Below are positions 9,409 to 19,823 of a stretch of DNA of 64,000 nucleotides, one piece after another. The number at the start of each line of letters is the position of its first letter. Positions within the stretch are counted from its first letter, which is position 1. Both the position numbers and the translations under genes were made by a program. Source of the DNA: Apophysomyces variabilis (taxonomy: Eukaryota; Mucoromycota; Mucoromycetes; Mucorales; Mucoraceae); contig MZZL01000405.1 in assembly GCA_002749535.1 (NCBI GenBank), positions 1,395,748 through 1,459,747 of the forward strand, in the 5' to 3' direction. Below the pieces are notes generated by a model that was not told where the DNA came from, ran no database searches, and saw only the letters and a list, made by a program, of their open reading frames with translations.

Positions 9409-11239
9409 ATGCCACCAAGAAAACAAGCTCAGAAACACCAAAAGACAGCCAACAACAATAATAACAATAACAGCGTCAAAAATACGTCAGAGCCATCATC
9501 ACAACCATCATCGTCAGCATCGGCTAGATCGGATGATGTCAATAAACTTAATCCTAAAACAGATCAGTACAGGTAATCAATGCTATAGGCGACAAAGGTG
9601 AACGATCGCCCGAGATTCATTAAGAGTTGGTTTTTGTTTGTAAAGGTTATACGGCATGTCAGGCGTCCTAGGGCTATCTTTGGGCCTTCCATTGCTTGTT
9701 TTGCTTTTTGCATTTGGTTGCGACGATTTAGGTTATACACCGTTTGAAAGGTTGTATGCTTTTCTAAATGATCTGCTTGCTCGTCGATTTGATTGGGAAT
9801 TACTCTTGTCTCTACCTCTGAGTTGGGACTATATGTCTGTTCTATGGTATTTTACCTTTCTTGCACAACTTGTCACATTCTCAGTCGCCATGCCTGGTGA
9901 GGTTGTGGAAGGAACCCCTCTTCGTGATGGTACTCGATTACAATACAAGATCAATGGTAAAACTGGAGCCATTCTCACAATGGATCATAGCCCATATCTC
10001 ACTTAGACCCACTTAATTTAGCTTTCCCAGCTATCCAGACGATGATCACAATGGGTTTTATGTCTACGCGTGGCCAGGGATTACGTTTGCCGCTCTGGGT
10101 GCATGCTAATTTTGCTCAACTCGCTGCAGCTTCCATTGTCGTGTCGTTTATTATCGCCTTAATTGCCTACGCATTTAGCTTTATCGGGAAACAGCGTCTA
10201 TTATCACTCGAAGGCAACACAGGCAATCCTATTTACGATGTAAGTAAACAACGAGAGAAAGATTCTGACATTCAGATCAATTTAGTTTATCGTTGGGCGT
10301 GAATTGAATCCTCGATTGGGCCAGTTTGACATAAAGTTCTTTACTGCTCTCCGTCCAGGATTCGTGGGTTGGCTTTTCCTCGACTTCTGTATGGCAGCCA
10401 AACAATGGGTGGACTTGGGTCGTCTGACAAATAGCATGATCTTACTCCTCATTTTCCAGACCTGGTATATAGTTGACGCTCTTTGGAACGAGGTAAGTTC
10501 AGTTATGAATGATGGACATATTCATTTGCTTAAACTGTACTTCCATGACATGGAATACTAGCAATCCATTATTCGAGAAAGGGCCATCATACGAGGTTGG
10601 TGACAACTTTCCTATGACAGATTGATTCCCAAAATTCTGATTGCTCACGCTTTTCTCTATTTCATAAGACGGCTTTGGATTTCTGTATGCATTCACCCGT
10701 CTTTCCTGGACACCCATGATGTCCTGTATACAGGCCCGTTATCTTGCGGATCGACCACAAAATCTAAATTTTGTACAACTAACGATTGCGGCTACATCCC
10801 AAATTGTCGGTTATTATATTTACTTCTCGGCGAAAAATCAAAAAAGAACGATGAAGGAAAATCCAGAAGACCCCGGTGTTCAAGGTAAAAAGCGAAAAAA
10901 AAAAAGGGTTGAAGAAAAAGAGCAACGTAATGATGTTGACTTGCCATTATATTGCAAGACTTGACCTACCTTGAGACAAAGCATGGTCGACTGATTACTT
11001 CGGGCTGGTGGGCAAGCGCACGACATATCGAATATTTGGGCCAATGGTTGATGTCGCTTGCATGGTGTCTAGTTTGTGGATTTGATTCTGCGATTCCGTA
11101 TTTGTATACGCTCTTCACCGCCATTGTGTTAATCTGTCGTGAATGCCGTGATGAGGAAGAAGAGAAAGATTTGTACGGAGCAGACTGGGATATTTATTGT
11201 AAGCAAGTGGAATATCGAATTGTTCCTGGAGTATATTGA
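9409..11239 (+). CDS. ERG24: Delta(14)-sterol reductase (C-14 sterol reductase), divergent copy
   Basis: NADPH-dependent reduction of the C14-15 double bond in ergosterol synthesis, in the endoplasmic reticulum membrane. Seven exons are proposed: 9409-9572, 9646-9956, 10022-10239, 10286-10492, 10562-10595, 10669-10884 and 10959-11239, giving 476 residues. The N-terminus is low-complexity (Asn and Ser runs). Several hydrophobic membrane segments follow. Family blocks seen are GNTGNPIYD, GRELNPRLGQFDIKFF, RPGFVGWL, DGFGFLYAF, IQARYLADRP, FSAKNQKRTMKENPEDP, HGRLITSGWWASARHIEYLG and a final YCKQVEYRIVPGVY. The usual C-terminal signature RHxNYLGD reads RHIEYLGQ, and the usual DITTDGFGF region reads RAIIRDGFGF. 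Both changes argue for a diverged paralogue or altered function. The 34-nt exon 5 is the least certain part. Confidence 0.85.
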
Positions 11240-12363
11240 AGCATCTTGTATCGATATTATTTTATATAAAAGAGAAGTTATAGTTTTCGCGGCCTCGTTG
11301 TATATAAGTTTGATTCCTACTGCTTATGATTACGGATCTCTTACCTACCTTACTGTAAGAGTATTAATGGTGGACTCGGGATATATTCTCCACATACCCA
11401 ACGTTCTTTTGCATACAGTTAAAGTGCCGTTTTACCGTTTCCTTTCGTTTGATTTTAGGTTAGAAGAATACGTGTTCTTCTCTTGTTTTCTAGCGAGATA
11501 GGAATTTCGGTGGCCTGGTGAATAGCGCAGCACATGGCTACTCTCGATCAAATAAAATCAGTATCGATTTGACGCTCTTGTTACAGGATGAACGATGACC
11601 ATTGTTTTGCTATGGTTTTTCTCCCATGGTTCCCGAGGGCGTAAATCGTTTGACTTTTTCAATGAACCGTGTTTCATCGTTCCAGACACTCATGCCATTG
11701 TCCGTTTCCTCCGTGAAAATGCTGTCAAATTTCTTAATATTCCCACAGAATGTCGCAATACGCCCCCCGGAAACAGCTGCCATTGACTCTAATCTGCTGA
11801 CACAACTGTATCATCAAACCAATTGAGACTGTCAAGTTATGGTGTTTCAATACAATTTGACTCTTACCCTCTTTGTCATGGATTGGTGTTAAAAGCTTAG
11901 CTTTGCTATTCGATATATTTAACGATATGTATTCTGTGCATTTACACGCACTGTTTCTACGTTATCTGCTATTTCCATCTATTGTAGTTAAATGTTTGCA
12001 ACGCTTACAGTTAATCCGAGCATGACACAAAGCATTTAAGATTGTTGTCCAAATATGGCATGCGCCACAGCAAGCGTGCTTACACTATTGGAGTAGAAGT
12101 CTGCCGGTTCCCGAGTAGTTGCTCTTCGTGTGAACAGACCACACAGGAAAGGATAACATTTGACCTCTGTACACATCCCTTCAAAGATTGAACCAGAATA
12201 TAGGATGAAACAGTGAAACAAACAATGCGATATAAATTTAGCCACAATTTACGCCAGTTCAATGACATCTAATATCTTCGATGGGAAACACTCGGAATCA
12301 TGGAATCAAACAATCGCTTATAAAAGCAGGCGACAACAACGAGAGAGGTTACCTTCAACAACC
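11240..12363. other. Intergenic, no gene seen
   Basis: AT-rich spacer. An open stretch near 11600-11826 on the plus strand has no recognisable domain. The right end is the promoter of the small secreted protein gene. Confidence 0.45.
12319..12325 (+). promoter_or_regulatory. TATA box of the secreted protein gene
   Basis: TATAAAA lies 39-45 nt before the ATG at 12364, in a leader rich in CAAC. The position and the perfect match suggest strong, inducible expression. Confidence 0.55.
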
Positions 12364-12837
12364 ATGAAATTCACATCTCTCCTCTCTGCTGTCTTGGTCT
12401 TTGCTCTCTCTGCTGCTAATGCGGAAAAGGAGCCGGCCATTCTCCAATTCTTTCCAGCTCCTCGCATATTCCCGCCAGAGTACAGAATCCACGCCAACTT
12501 GCTTTTGAGTCGTACTAGCCATGAAATTATCTTGAGAACCAAGGAACCAAACTGGCTTGCCGGTTACCCCGAAAAAACACGCGGCGTGGTTAACTACGAT
12601 CAGCTTCCAAGGGGTCAATATCGTGCCGTTATCAACGACAATGAAAGCAATGGTGGTGACAAGACTTTCAGGATCGATCTTGTCAGACCTGGAGGAGAAT
12701 TCCACTACGAAGGAACAAGCGTAACAGATGAACAGGTCGAAGATCTGCCAGCTGATGGATATGTCCGTGAGATCAATGATGATGACTTCCATCACGGCCA
12801 CCCTCGGTTCTATCGCAACCGAGACAGATACTTTTAA
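12364..12837 (+). CDS. Small secreted protein of unknown function
   Basis: A single exon of 157 residues. The N-terminus MKFTSLLSAVLVFALSAANA is a clear signal peptide, with cleavage likely after the ANA. The mature part, about 137 residues, has no cysteine pairs and no domain I know; it contains EPAILQFFPAPRIFPPEYRI, a central LPRGQYRAVINDNESNGGDK region and a His/Asp/Arg-rich tail with HHGHPRFYRN. A longer in-frame reading upstream is ignored because the signal peptide and the TATA box fit the 12364 ATG. It may be a cell-surface or effector-like protein; nothing further can be said. Confidence 0.7.
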   Translation: MKFTSLLSAVLVFALSAANAEKEPAILQFFPAPRIFPPEYRIHANLLLSRTSHEIILRTKEPNWLAGYPEKTRGVVNYDQLPRGQYRAVINDNESNGGDKTFRIDLVRPGGEFHYEGTSVTDEQVEDLPADGYVREINDDDFHHGHPRFYRNRDRYF

Positions 12838-13358
12838 AAGAACTAAATGAACGACGCATGTATTACACACAAAATGTACAATTTAAGCACAGTCATCCTG
12901 TTGTGTCTTAACAAGAACGTGTAATAAATCCTACTTGTAACATACACATGTACCTGTGCATACATTACTGACAACTCAATCATCCATCCGGTGGGTTGGT
13001 TGTTGTGTAAATTAAATATGCTTGGGGCAACAGCCTAAGTTTATCGCCGAGAATCAATTAAGTAGGGCCTTTGATATTTATATCATCATGAGGCTACCGA
13101 AATAATGGTTTAGCTTACATGTTTTTTCCCCTCTAGCTCCTCCGTTACATGAGTCGGACGCTAGATATGGATGGTGTGGATTATCCAAGACCTCAAGCAA
13201 AAATACCAAATTTGATTTGATAAGATCCAAAAATGGCGAGAGCTAGTGGCCAGCTTATCAAAAGTGGCGTCACACACACAAACTCACACTCACAGAAACA
13301 GTGATTGTTCTTTCCGTTGTCTTTAGTTGTCGTCTGATTTGATCATACTTATAAAGCC
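12838..13358. other. Intergenic, no gene seen
   Basis: Spacer between the secreted protein gene and the PAM2-Alba gene. A CA-rich run near 13270-13295 lies shortly before the next start codon. Confidence 0.45.
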
Positions 13359-14089
13359 ATGCTTAATCCATTTGCAAACGAATTTAAACCAAGCACTGTT
13401 CCAATTGAACCGATTAGCAAGACTAGAAATAAGAAGCAACTACAACCATCTTCAGCCAAGCAGAAACAGAAATCACAGTCGCAAGGTGAGAGTAGCAGAC
13501 AAGCGCAAAGCTCGAGACAATCAGAGAGAACGTTGAAGAAGGCGACAAAACAGAAGAACTCTTTATCAACGTCTCCTATCCATAGAATGAATGAACCTGC
13601 TAAATTTATAACCATTGAGCAGGAAATTGAGCCCCTTTTAATTCAGCCGGAACATGAGAAGAACACCCTTATCCATGGCTATGAACCCTATCTTGCATGG
13701 GTATAAGGAAAAATAACCGCAAAAAAGAGTAGTTCTTTTGATCACCGCATATTTTCTCGTGTTTTGTTTTCAGATAGAACAGTCTTTGAAAGCATTTGGT
13801 ACAGTGACTGTAGTCGGAATGGGTCGTGCGATTGTGGATGTTGTATCATTAACAACCATACTACAACATCGAGGTATCGGCGAACATGAAGGTAATTGAA
13901 GGGTTTACAATGATTGAGCTAAAATATCCCTCTCTCTCTTTTCCCCCCTCCTACCCCTTTCCCCCCCTTAATTTTGCGTTTTTCCTTTGTTTTCTTCGAC
14001 CTGTACCCCTGATAGACGTGGAGACCTTTAGTCTATGTCAAGGCAAAAAACAGACCAGCTGCATTCAGGTTAAACTACATAGAGTTTGA
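13359..14089 (+). CDS. Alba-domain nucleic-acid-binding protein with N-terminal PAM2 motif
   Basis: Three exons, 13359-13700, 13774-13891 and 14016-14089, encode 177 residues. Residues 1-12 read MLNPFANEFKPS, a close match to the PAM2 motif (LNxxAxxFxP) that binds the MLLE domain of poly(A)-binding protein. Residues about 20-80 are Gln/Ser/Lys-rich and probably disordered. From about residue 110 the sequence (WIEQSLKAFGTVTVVGMGRA, then IVDVVSLTTILQHRG, then IQVKLHRV) matches an Alba/Rpp20-type fold: a helix, a GTVxVxGxGxA strand-turn, a helix, and a final strand. Alba proteins bind RNA or DNA. The combination suggests an mRNA-associated protein recruited to poly(A)-binding protein in the cytoplasm. 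The next gene starts only 116 bp downstream on the same strand. Confidence 0.75.
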
Positions 14090-14205
14090 TATCCGTTTTA
14101 TTTCCATTTCTTTTTTTTTTTTGTTCTACTTGTTTCTTTTCTGTTTTCTATCAACTTGATCTCATTAAAAAGGTACCGTGTCGGCATTTCTATTTCTTTT
14201 TCCTT

Positions 14206-17200
14206 ATGACCGTCCTTCCACTCTCGTTGTCACGATCGTCTAACAATAACCATGAAGCAACCGAATTACTTCCAATAGTGAACTTGGACGAATACATTGC
14301 CACCCTCGACGCTCGACATACTCTCTCGTTTTCCTCCAGAAGTAGTGAAGAAAGTAGTTTAAGCAGCATCATGACAAAGGACGACCATTTTGCGGAGGAA
14401 GACGACGATGTTCTTCATGCTCATGCAGAACATGAAAACGAAGTGCAACAACGACTCTTCATTGCTGATAATGAAGAGAATGGTAGCGAAGATATAAGTC
14501 CATCAAAGAAGGTAGAAGATATACCTTCCATTTCCTTTCCATTCTGCGTTTATTTGTTTCGATCCGATACGGGTTAGCTCAAAGTATACTATGTTTTTCT
14601 ATCTCAGAGGTTTGGCGGCAAATGGACTTGTCTTGGATTCTTAGCGTTTTTGCTTTTGGGCTGGCTGATCTGGACCATCAGCGTCACTAGAATGAATCCA
14701 GGTGCGACCAAACCTTAAAGTATTTATCGTATACTGATTTGCGTGGTACCTCATAGCAACTGTGATTGAAACGGAAAATACTCGACATATTGATTTTAAT
14801 GATTTGTACAATGACTCCTTTATACCCATCCAATCATCGTTATCGTGGGTCAAGAATGGTATGCCTTGAATGAAAAGGACAGAGGGATCAAGTTGTTGAT
14901 CATGCATATCTTTAGATCCACGGGACGGTATATTTACCTATAGAGATCCGGAAACCAATGATATACTACTGGAGTCTATAGAAGAAAGAACTACAGAAAC
15001 ATATGTCAAGGCAAAAGATCTGGTAGGAAACTTTGACTTGCAGGATGGGGAGTACACTGATTTCGCTATCTAGCGGATAGGCAACGGTCTATTAGACGTC
15101 GCCTCTTTTGAGATATCAGCTGACGGGGAATACGTGATGTTGTGGACTAATCAAACCAATGTAAGATACATAAGCTTTTGAGGCTTGAATTGTTAAAGTG
15201 CACTTACGTTAGGTTTTCCGTTATTCCTCTCTTTCCGCGATTTACATTTACAGACATGCAGACCATGCACTTTTTCCTTTGGCAAACCAATCCACGATTG
15301 AAACGCAGCCTTTGATATCTTATGCAGAATGGAGTCCGACAGGACATCAAGTGGTAAGATATCCGCATTTTGAAAGTGTTCTTTTTTCATGTTGTTTTTC
15401 CTACATAGGCCTACGTGATCCATAATGACTTGTATGTGACCGATTTGAAAACGGAGTATCGAGTGACTTATGATGGGTCTAAAACTGTGTTCAATGGAAT
15501 ACCGGATTGGGTTTATGAAGGTTTGGTTATGCTGTAAGTAACTTTGGTAATCTAACAAAATACTAGAGGAGATACTGCAGAGCAACCATGCTCTCTGGTG
15601 GTCCCCAGATTCAACTCATATTGCCTATTTACGGTTTAACGAAACGTCTGTCCCAGAGTATCGCTTGCAGTTTTATACAACGTCCGATAAACCTTATCCG
15701 GATGAGGTTGGCATCAAATATCCTAAGGTGAGAACATGTATATGTTGCATTACCTATGTGGAGAGGGCTTAAACTTTATGTTTCTTTATGGTTTTTACCA
15801 GCCAGGCACCCCAAACCCCTTGGTGTCGCTTCATGTATATTCTCTCTTAAACCAAACGTCGATCATGGTTACAAAAAATGAGACATCCATTGGTGATGCA
15901 CAGACGGATGGCGAACATACGGATTTTGAGGATAACGATCGTCTCATCACGGACGTTGTGTGGGCTACGCCAACTCACTCGTACCTTTTGTTCAAGCAGA
16001 CAAACAGGGTGCAAGATCATGAAAAGACCAGTCTTGTAGAATTAATGAACACTACCGCCAAGGTTAGCCTTGTCCGGGAATATAAACCTACAGATGGTGG
16101 GTGGATCGACATAGCTCAGACAATGGTTTACCTGTCACCTGCGAAAAATGGGGATGCGGTTAGATATATAGATATAGCGGAGAACAACGGGTACATGCAC
16201 CTGGCCATCTTTACAGCTGGCCCTGACAAGAGTGTCCCGCCAACTTGGCTCACACAAGGTGAATGGGAAGTCATTTCAGGTTCCGTGGTATTGGACAGAG
16301 AGCGGCATCTTGTGTAAGTTTCTATGAGTGTGGACTATAAAATGAAGCTTGCTGATTTAACTCGTAGCCATTTTATGTCCACGGAGCGTTCACCACTAGA
16401 AAGGCACTTGTATACCATTGCCTTAAACGAAACACGACCGGCATATACCAAGCAGTGTCTATCCTGCCCTGAAAATCCTGAAGAGCATGCTTATTACAGT
16501 GTGAAATTCTCTTCCCAAGCAGGTTATTATGTCCTAAACTACGAGGGACCGGATGTACCCAGTACATACGTGAGAAAAGTCCAAAGCACGTTTGTCGGGC
16601 TGGTGCAGAATAATACGGAGTTGAAGGAGTTATTGAAGACCTACGATATGCCAAGACCACGAATGGTCACCGTTAAAAGTGGAGGCATTGGTAAGTCTTT
16701 GATTGGTATTGGTGAATGTAACGAGTAAAGAGTACTCATTCTGAGATATACAGATCTGCATGCCATAGAAATACTACCGCCTGACTTTGATATATCACAG
16801 AAATATCCGGTATTATTCAACGTCTATGGCGGCCCTGGATCACAGCTCGTAACCTACCGTTTTGCATTGGATTGGCACACTTTTCTCGCTAGTAAACTAA
16901 AATACATCATCGTCATGGTAAGCCATATATAAAATATGGTTATTACGGGCCGTTTTTAATCATGAGAGTAGGTCGATGGTCGTGGAACCGGAGGTCGCGG
17001 ACGTAAACACAAAGTCAGTGTCCGTGGACGCCTAGGAGAGCTAGAAACGATGGATCAGGTGAATGCGGCCCGGTAAGCACAGATCAAGAAGCTGTGACAT
17101 ATTGCTTATCGTGACAATTGGATGATAGGCACTGGGCAAGCTTAAATTATGTGGATGAATCAAGAATAGCCATATGGGGCTGGGTAAGCTGCTGGAAATG

Positions 17201-17951
17201 AGAAACAATATCTGACTTTAATGGAAACAAAACGAATTAATCCACCTTGTGTGCAAAGTCCTACGGTGGCTATCTTACCAGCAAGGTGGTAGAGTCCAAT
17301 ACGAATGTATTTAGTTCAGCCATTGCCGTGGCACCAGTAACAGATTGGAGATACTATGGTGAGCTATTGGTCTAGGCTTTCTGTGGTATATCTAAACTGA
17401 GGAATTGTTTTTTCTTTTTTCCTTTTTTATTTTTGGCCTAAGATTCGGTGTATACTGAAAGGTATATGTTAATGCCGGACGACAATGCTCGAGGATATAA
17501 TACCAGTGCAGTGAATAACATGACTGGATTTGAGAACACAAAATACTTGTTGGTCCATGGATCGGCGGACGATAATGGTAAAAGATATCAAAGTGAATGC
17601 AGTAACAGGATGAAGGGTGATGATTAACGACCAATATTCCCTTTTCAGTTCATATGCAACATTCTGCGGTGCTTCTTGATAAATTGACTAGAGCCTCCGT
17701 GCACAACTATCGTTTCCATATGTTTACGGATAGTAACCATGGCATTTCTTATCATGAAGCCAACCAGAACCTGTATTATCTTTTGACTAATTTCCTTTGG
17801 GAAAGGTAAGTGTTACAAAGCATTATTGTATACGACGGAAGAATAACATATACGCACGATTCTTTCTAGTTTTGGTGGTAAAGAATACATGCACATACGG
17901 CAGGAAACGTTTGGTCATTTTTCTGGATCACTGGAAAGTCTACATGAATAA
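14206..17951 (+). CDS. Dipeptidyl aminopeptidase, type II membrane serine peptidase (S9B, DPP IV family)
   Basis: Removes X-Pro or X-Ala dipeptides; the fungal enzymes sit in the vacuole (Dap2) or Golgi (Ste13) membrane. Seventeen exons: 14206-14511, 14608-14701, 14757-14858, 14916-15022, 15074-15160, 15213-15353, 15409-15520, 15567-15727, 15802-16313, 16368-16690, 16754-16917, 16972-17072, 17129-17183, 17259-17358, 17443-17577, 17649-17805 and 17870-17951; total 912 residues. An acidic cytosolic N-terminus precedes a membrane anchor [19 protein letters not shown] at about residue 110. A beta-propeller part ([27 protein letters not shown]) and the peptidase part ([18 protein letters not shown]) follow. 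The catalytic triad is visible: Ser in GWSYGG, Asp in GSADDN, His in DSNHGI. The Ser codon lies at an exon start (17259). Dap2-like versus Ste13-like cannot be decided. Confidence 0.92.
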
Positions 17952-18364
17952 TATTTCATCGTCATCAATAAACTACACATTATATTCTCTTTGGCAGCTG
18001 AAGAAGGGCTCTTTCCAAAAAGGACTGTGTTATAAGGTTGTATAATTTTTTTCTTTTATCATTAGATACATTGGAAAACTGAGAAGAGAAAGGCGGATGA
18101 GACATGATACAAGAAGAGCGAATGATGAATGGTTGTATGGGATAGATATAAATGGGGAAGAACAAAAAATATAGGTAGACAGAAAAAAAGTTGGAGGGTC
18201 AAGGGCAGGGCAATAGACGAAATATATACGATAACCTACAAATCAAATGGAAATAAAAAGGGGCCAGAACCGTTTAAGAGCAAAGCTATCTAAATTGTTA
18301 CGCAAGCAGAAGGGTATTTGATCGTCATTTGTTCGTCATTCCTCTGTTTCTTTTTTTCTTTTTT
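17952..18364. other. Intergenic between convergent genes
   Basis: Contains the 3' untranslated regions of the peptidase gene (+) and of the cysteine-rich membrane protein gene (-). AT-rich, no gene seen. Confidence 0.5.
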
Positions 18365-19266
18365 TTACTCTCTATACGGTGGTGGTTCTTCTGTTCGTTC
18401 CAACGCTGTCAGTTGCATATACGCTTCGTCATCTCCTCCGTCTCGTCTATTTCGTCTTATCCATCTCAGTTTCCACCAACGTGATCGATTGTTGTTGTAC
18501 TGTCGTTGTTCTCTCTGTTGTTCTTCCGGTCGATTCTGCCATTTCTCAAGGAAGCCACGCACCCCCGTAGCCACGAAGGTTGCCTGTTGTCGTCCGAAAA
18601 GAATACAGATGGCCAGACTGCCCGTAGCCAGCAGGGCTGCTACGGCTGACCGCCAATGTTCCCCCACGGACCATTGATTCATGGCAGGCACGTACAGGTA
18701 CGGGGCAAGATCCATACGGTAATGGCATCGGGTATGGTTCACACAGTGACCGGGATAACCATCGCCAAAATAGCATTGCATATTGTTGGTACAGGGTGAG
18801 CCCATATTGCGTTTAGGTTGACAGGTTTTGGTTTCTTTGTCGCAATAAGACATACTACTGCAATTGCCCATGTAATACAAGTCCTCCTGTTCAACAATTT
18901 CTGGGCCACAGTAATCGACATAATTGAATAGTTCGTCCGAGAGCGGGATGGTCTTGCAAGGCATGCCCGTGTCATCGCCATCCACAGGAGGGGAGTACTG
19001 AAATGTTTGAATCTTGAGACCAATATTAAACCCTTCCTTATCTATTACAAGTCAATCCATAAGTTACTGTGAACGTTCCGGAAAAAAAAAAAGATGAAAA
19101 AAGGTTTCCATTTACTCTGGTTGTCACAAATGAGACCACGTTCGGTTGCAAAACATGTCTGCAGAGGATACATGCGACAATCGGTAGGGGCCAAGCAATG
19201 CTGTTCCTCAAATGCTAGCACAAGCCCTATCGATAATGAGAAGAGAAACGTAATGAACGGAAGCAT
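18365..19266 (-). CDS. Cysteine-rich type I membrane protein with cytosolic PPPY motif
   Basis: Two exons on the minus strand, 19116-19266 and 18365-19041, encode 275 residues. A signal peptide MLPFITFLFSLSIGLVLA is followed by a cysteine-rich outer part (CLAPTDCRMYPLQTC, DYCGPEIVEQED, MGNCSSMSYCDKETKTCQP, MGSPCTNNMQCYFGDGYPGH) with N-glycosylation sites. One membrane segment (SAVAALLATGSLAICILFG, about residue 175) follows. The cytosolic tail is Arg/Gln-rich and ends EEPPPYRE. PPPY is a docking site for WW domains of Nedd4/Rsp5-type ubiquitin ligases, so ubiquitin-driven endocytosis is a fair inference. The outer domain is not one I can name, and the ligand and role are unknown. Intron 19042-19115 was chosen because it joins both frames in phase. 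Confidence 0.72.
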
Positions 19267-19823
19267 AGAGGGCAAGGTTAAAATAAAGGTACTGTAGGGT
19301 AGGGGTTTTCGTCCACACCGGGGAAAGCCTTTTTTTTCTATGTGTGCTAGTTGTGTATATGTGGGTGTGTGTGCAGCTGATAGCGGAGAATCGGGTTTTT
19401 TATTTGCTGTCTGTCTCTCTCGCACCACCACACAGCTTCTCTCACTCGCCACTTCCCCATCCGCTTCACGCCATTTTCCTCCACCTTCAGTGACTACTTA
19501 TTCCGGACCGAACCATCTAGACATCCCCAATAGGAAAGCTGTATGGTTTGCTTATTCCAGGAACAACCGCCTCAGCTCCGATAACCCAACTAATGCTATT
19601 CATTTGGTGCCAATGAGGAATGCTCCTTCGGAGTTAGACATATTTCCATCCTGCTTCTGGAGCACTTTGGAAGTTAGCAGGATCACAGTTTCTCATGCTA
19701 GTGCTGAGAGTTAATCTATATAATCCAGCTATCGTGCAGAAAACAGAAATCAAGGGTCTAAACAAAGAGAGTGCACAAGCATGCTATTATAGTATAGATC
19801 TCCGTAGCGCTTCCTTGAGGGTG
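19267..19823. other. Intergenic
   Basis: Upstream region of the cysteine-rich membrane protein gene and 3' flank of the MATH protein gene. The first 200 bases are rich in CT and GT runs on the plus strand. An open stretch near 19450-19714 has no recognisable domain. Confidence 0.45.

Noticed and set aside
10952..11501. Plus-strand frames overlapping the sterol reductase last exon
   Set aside because: One is the true last exon; the other (11139-11501) is a shifted shadow without domain.
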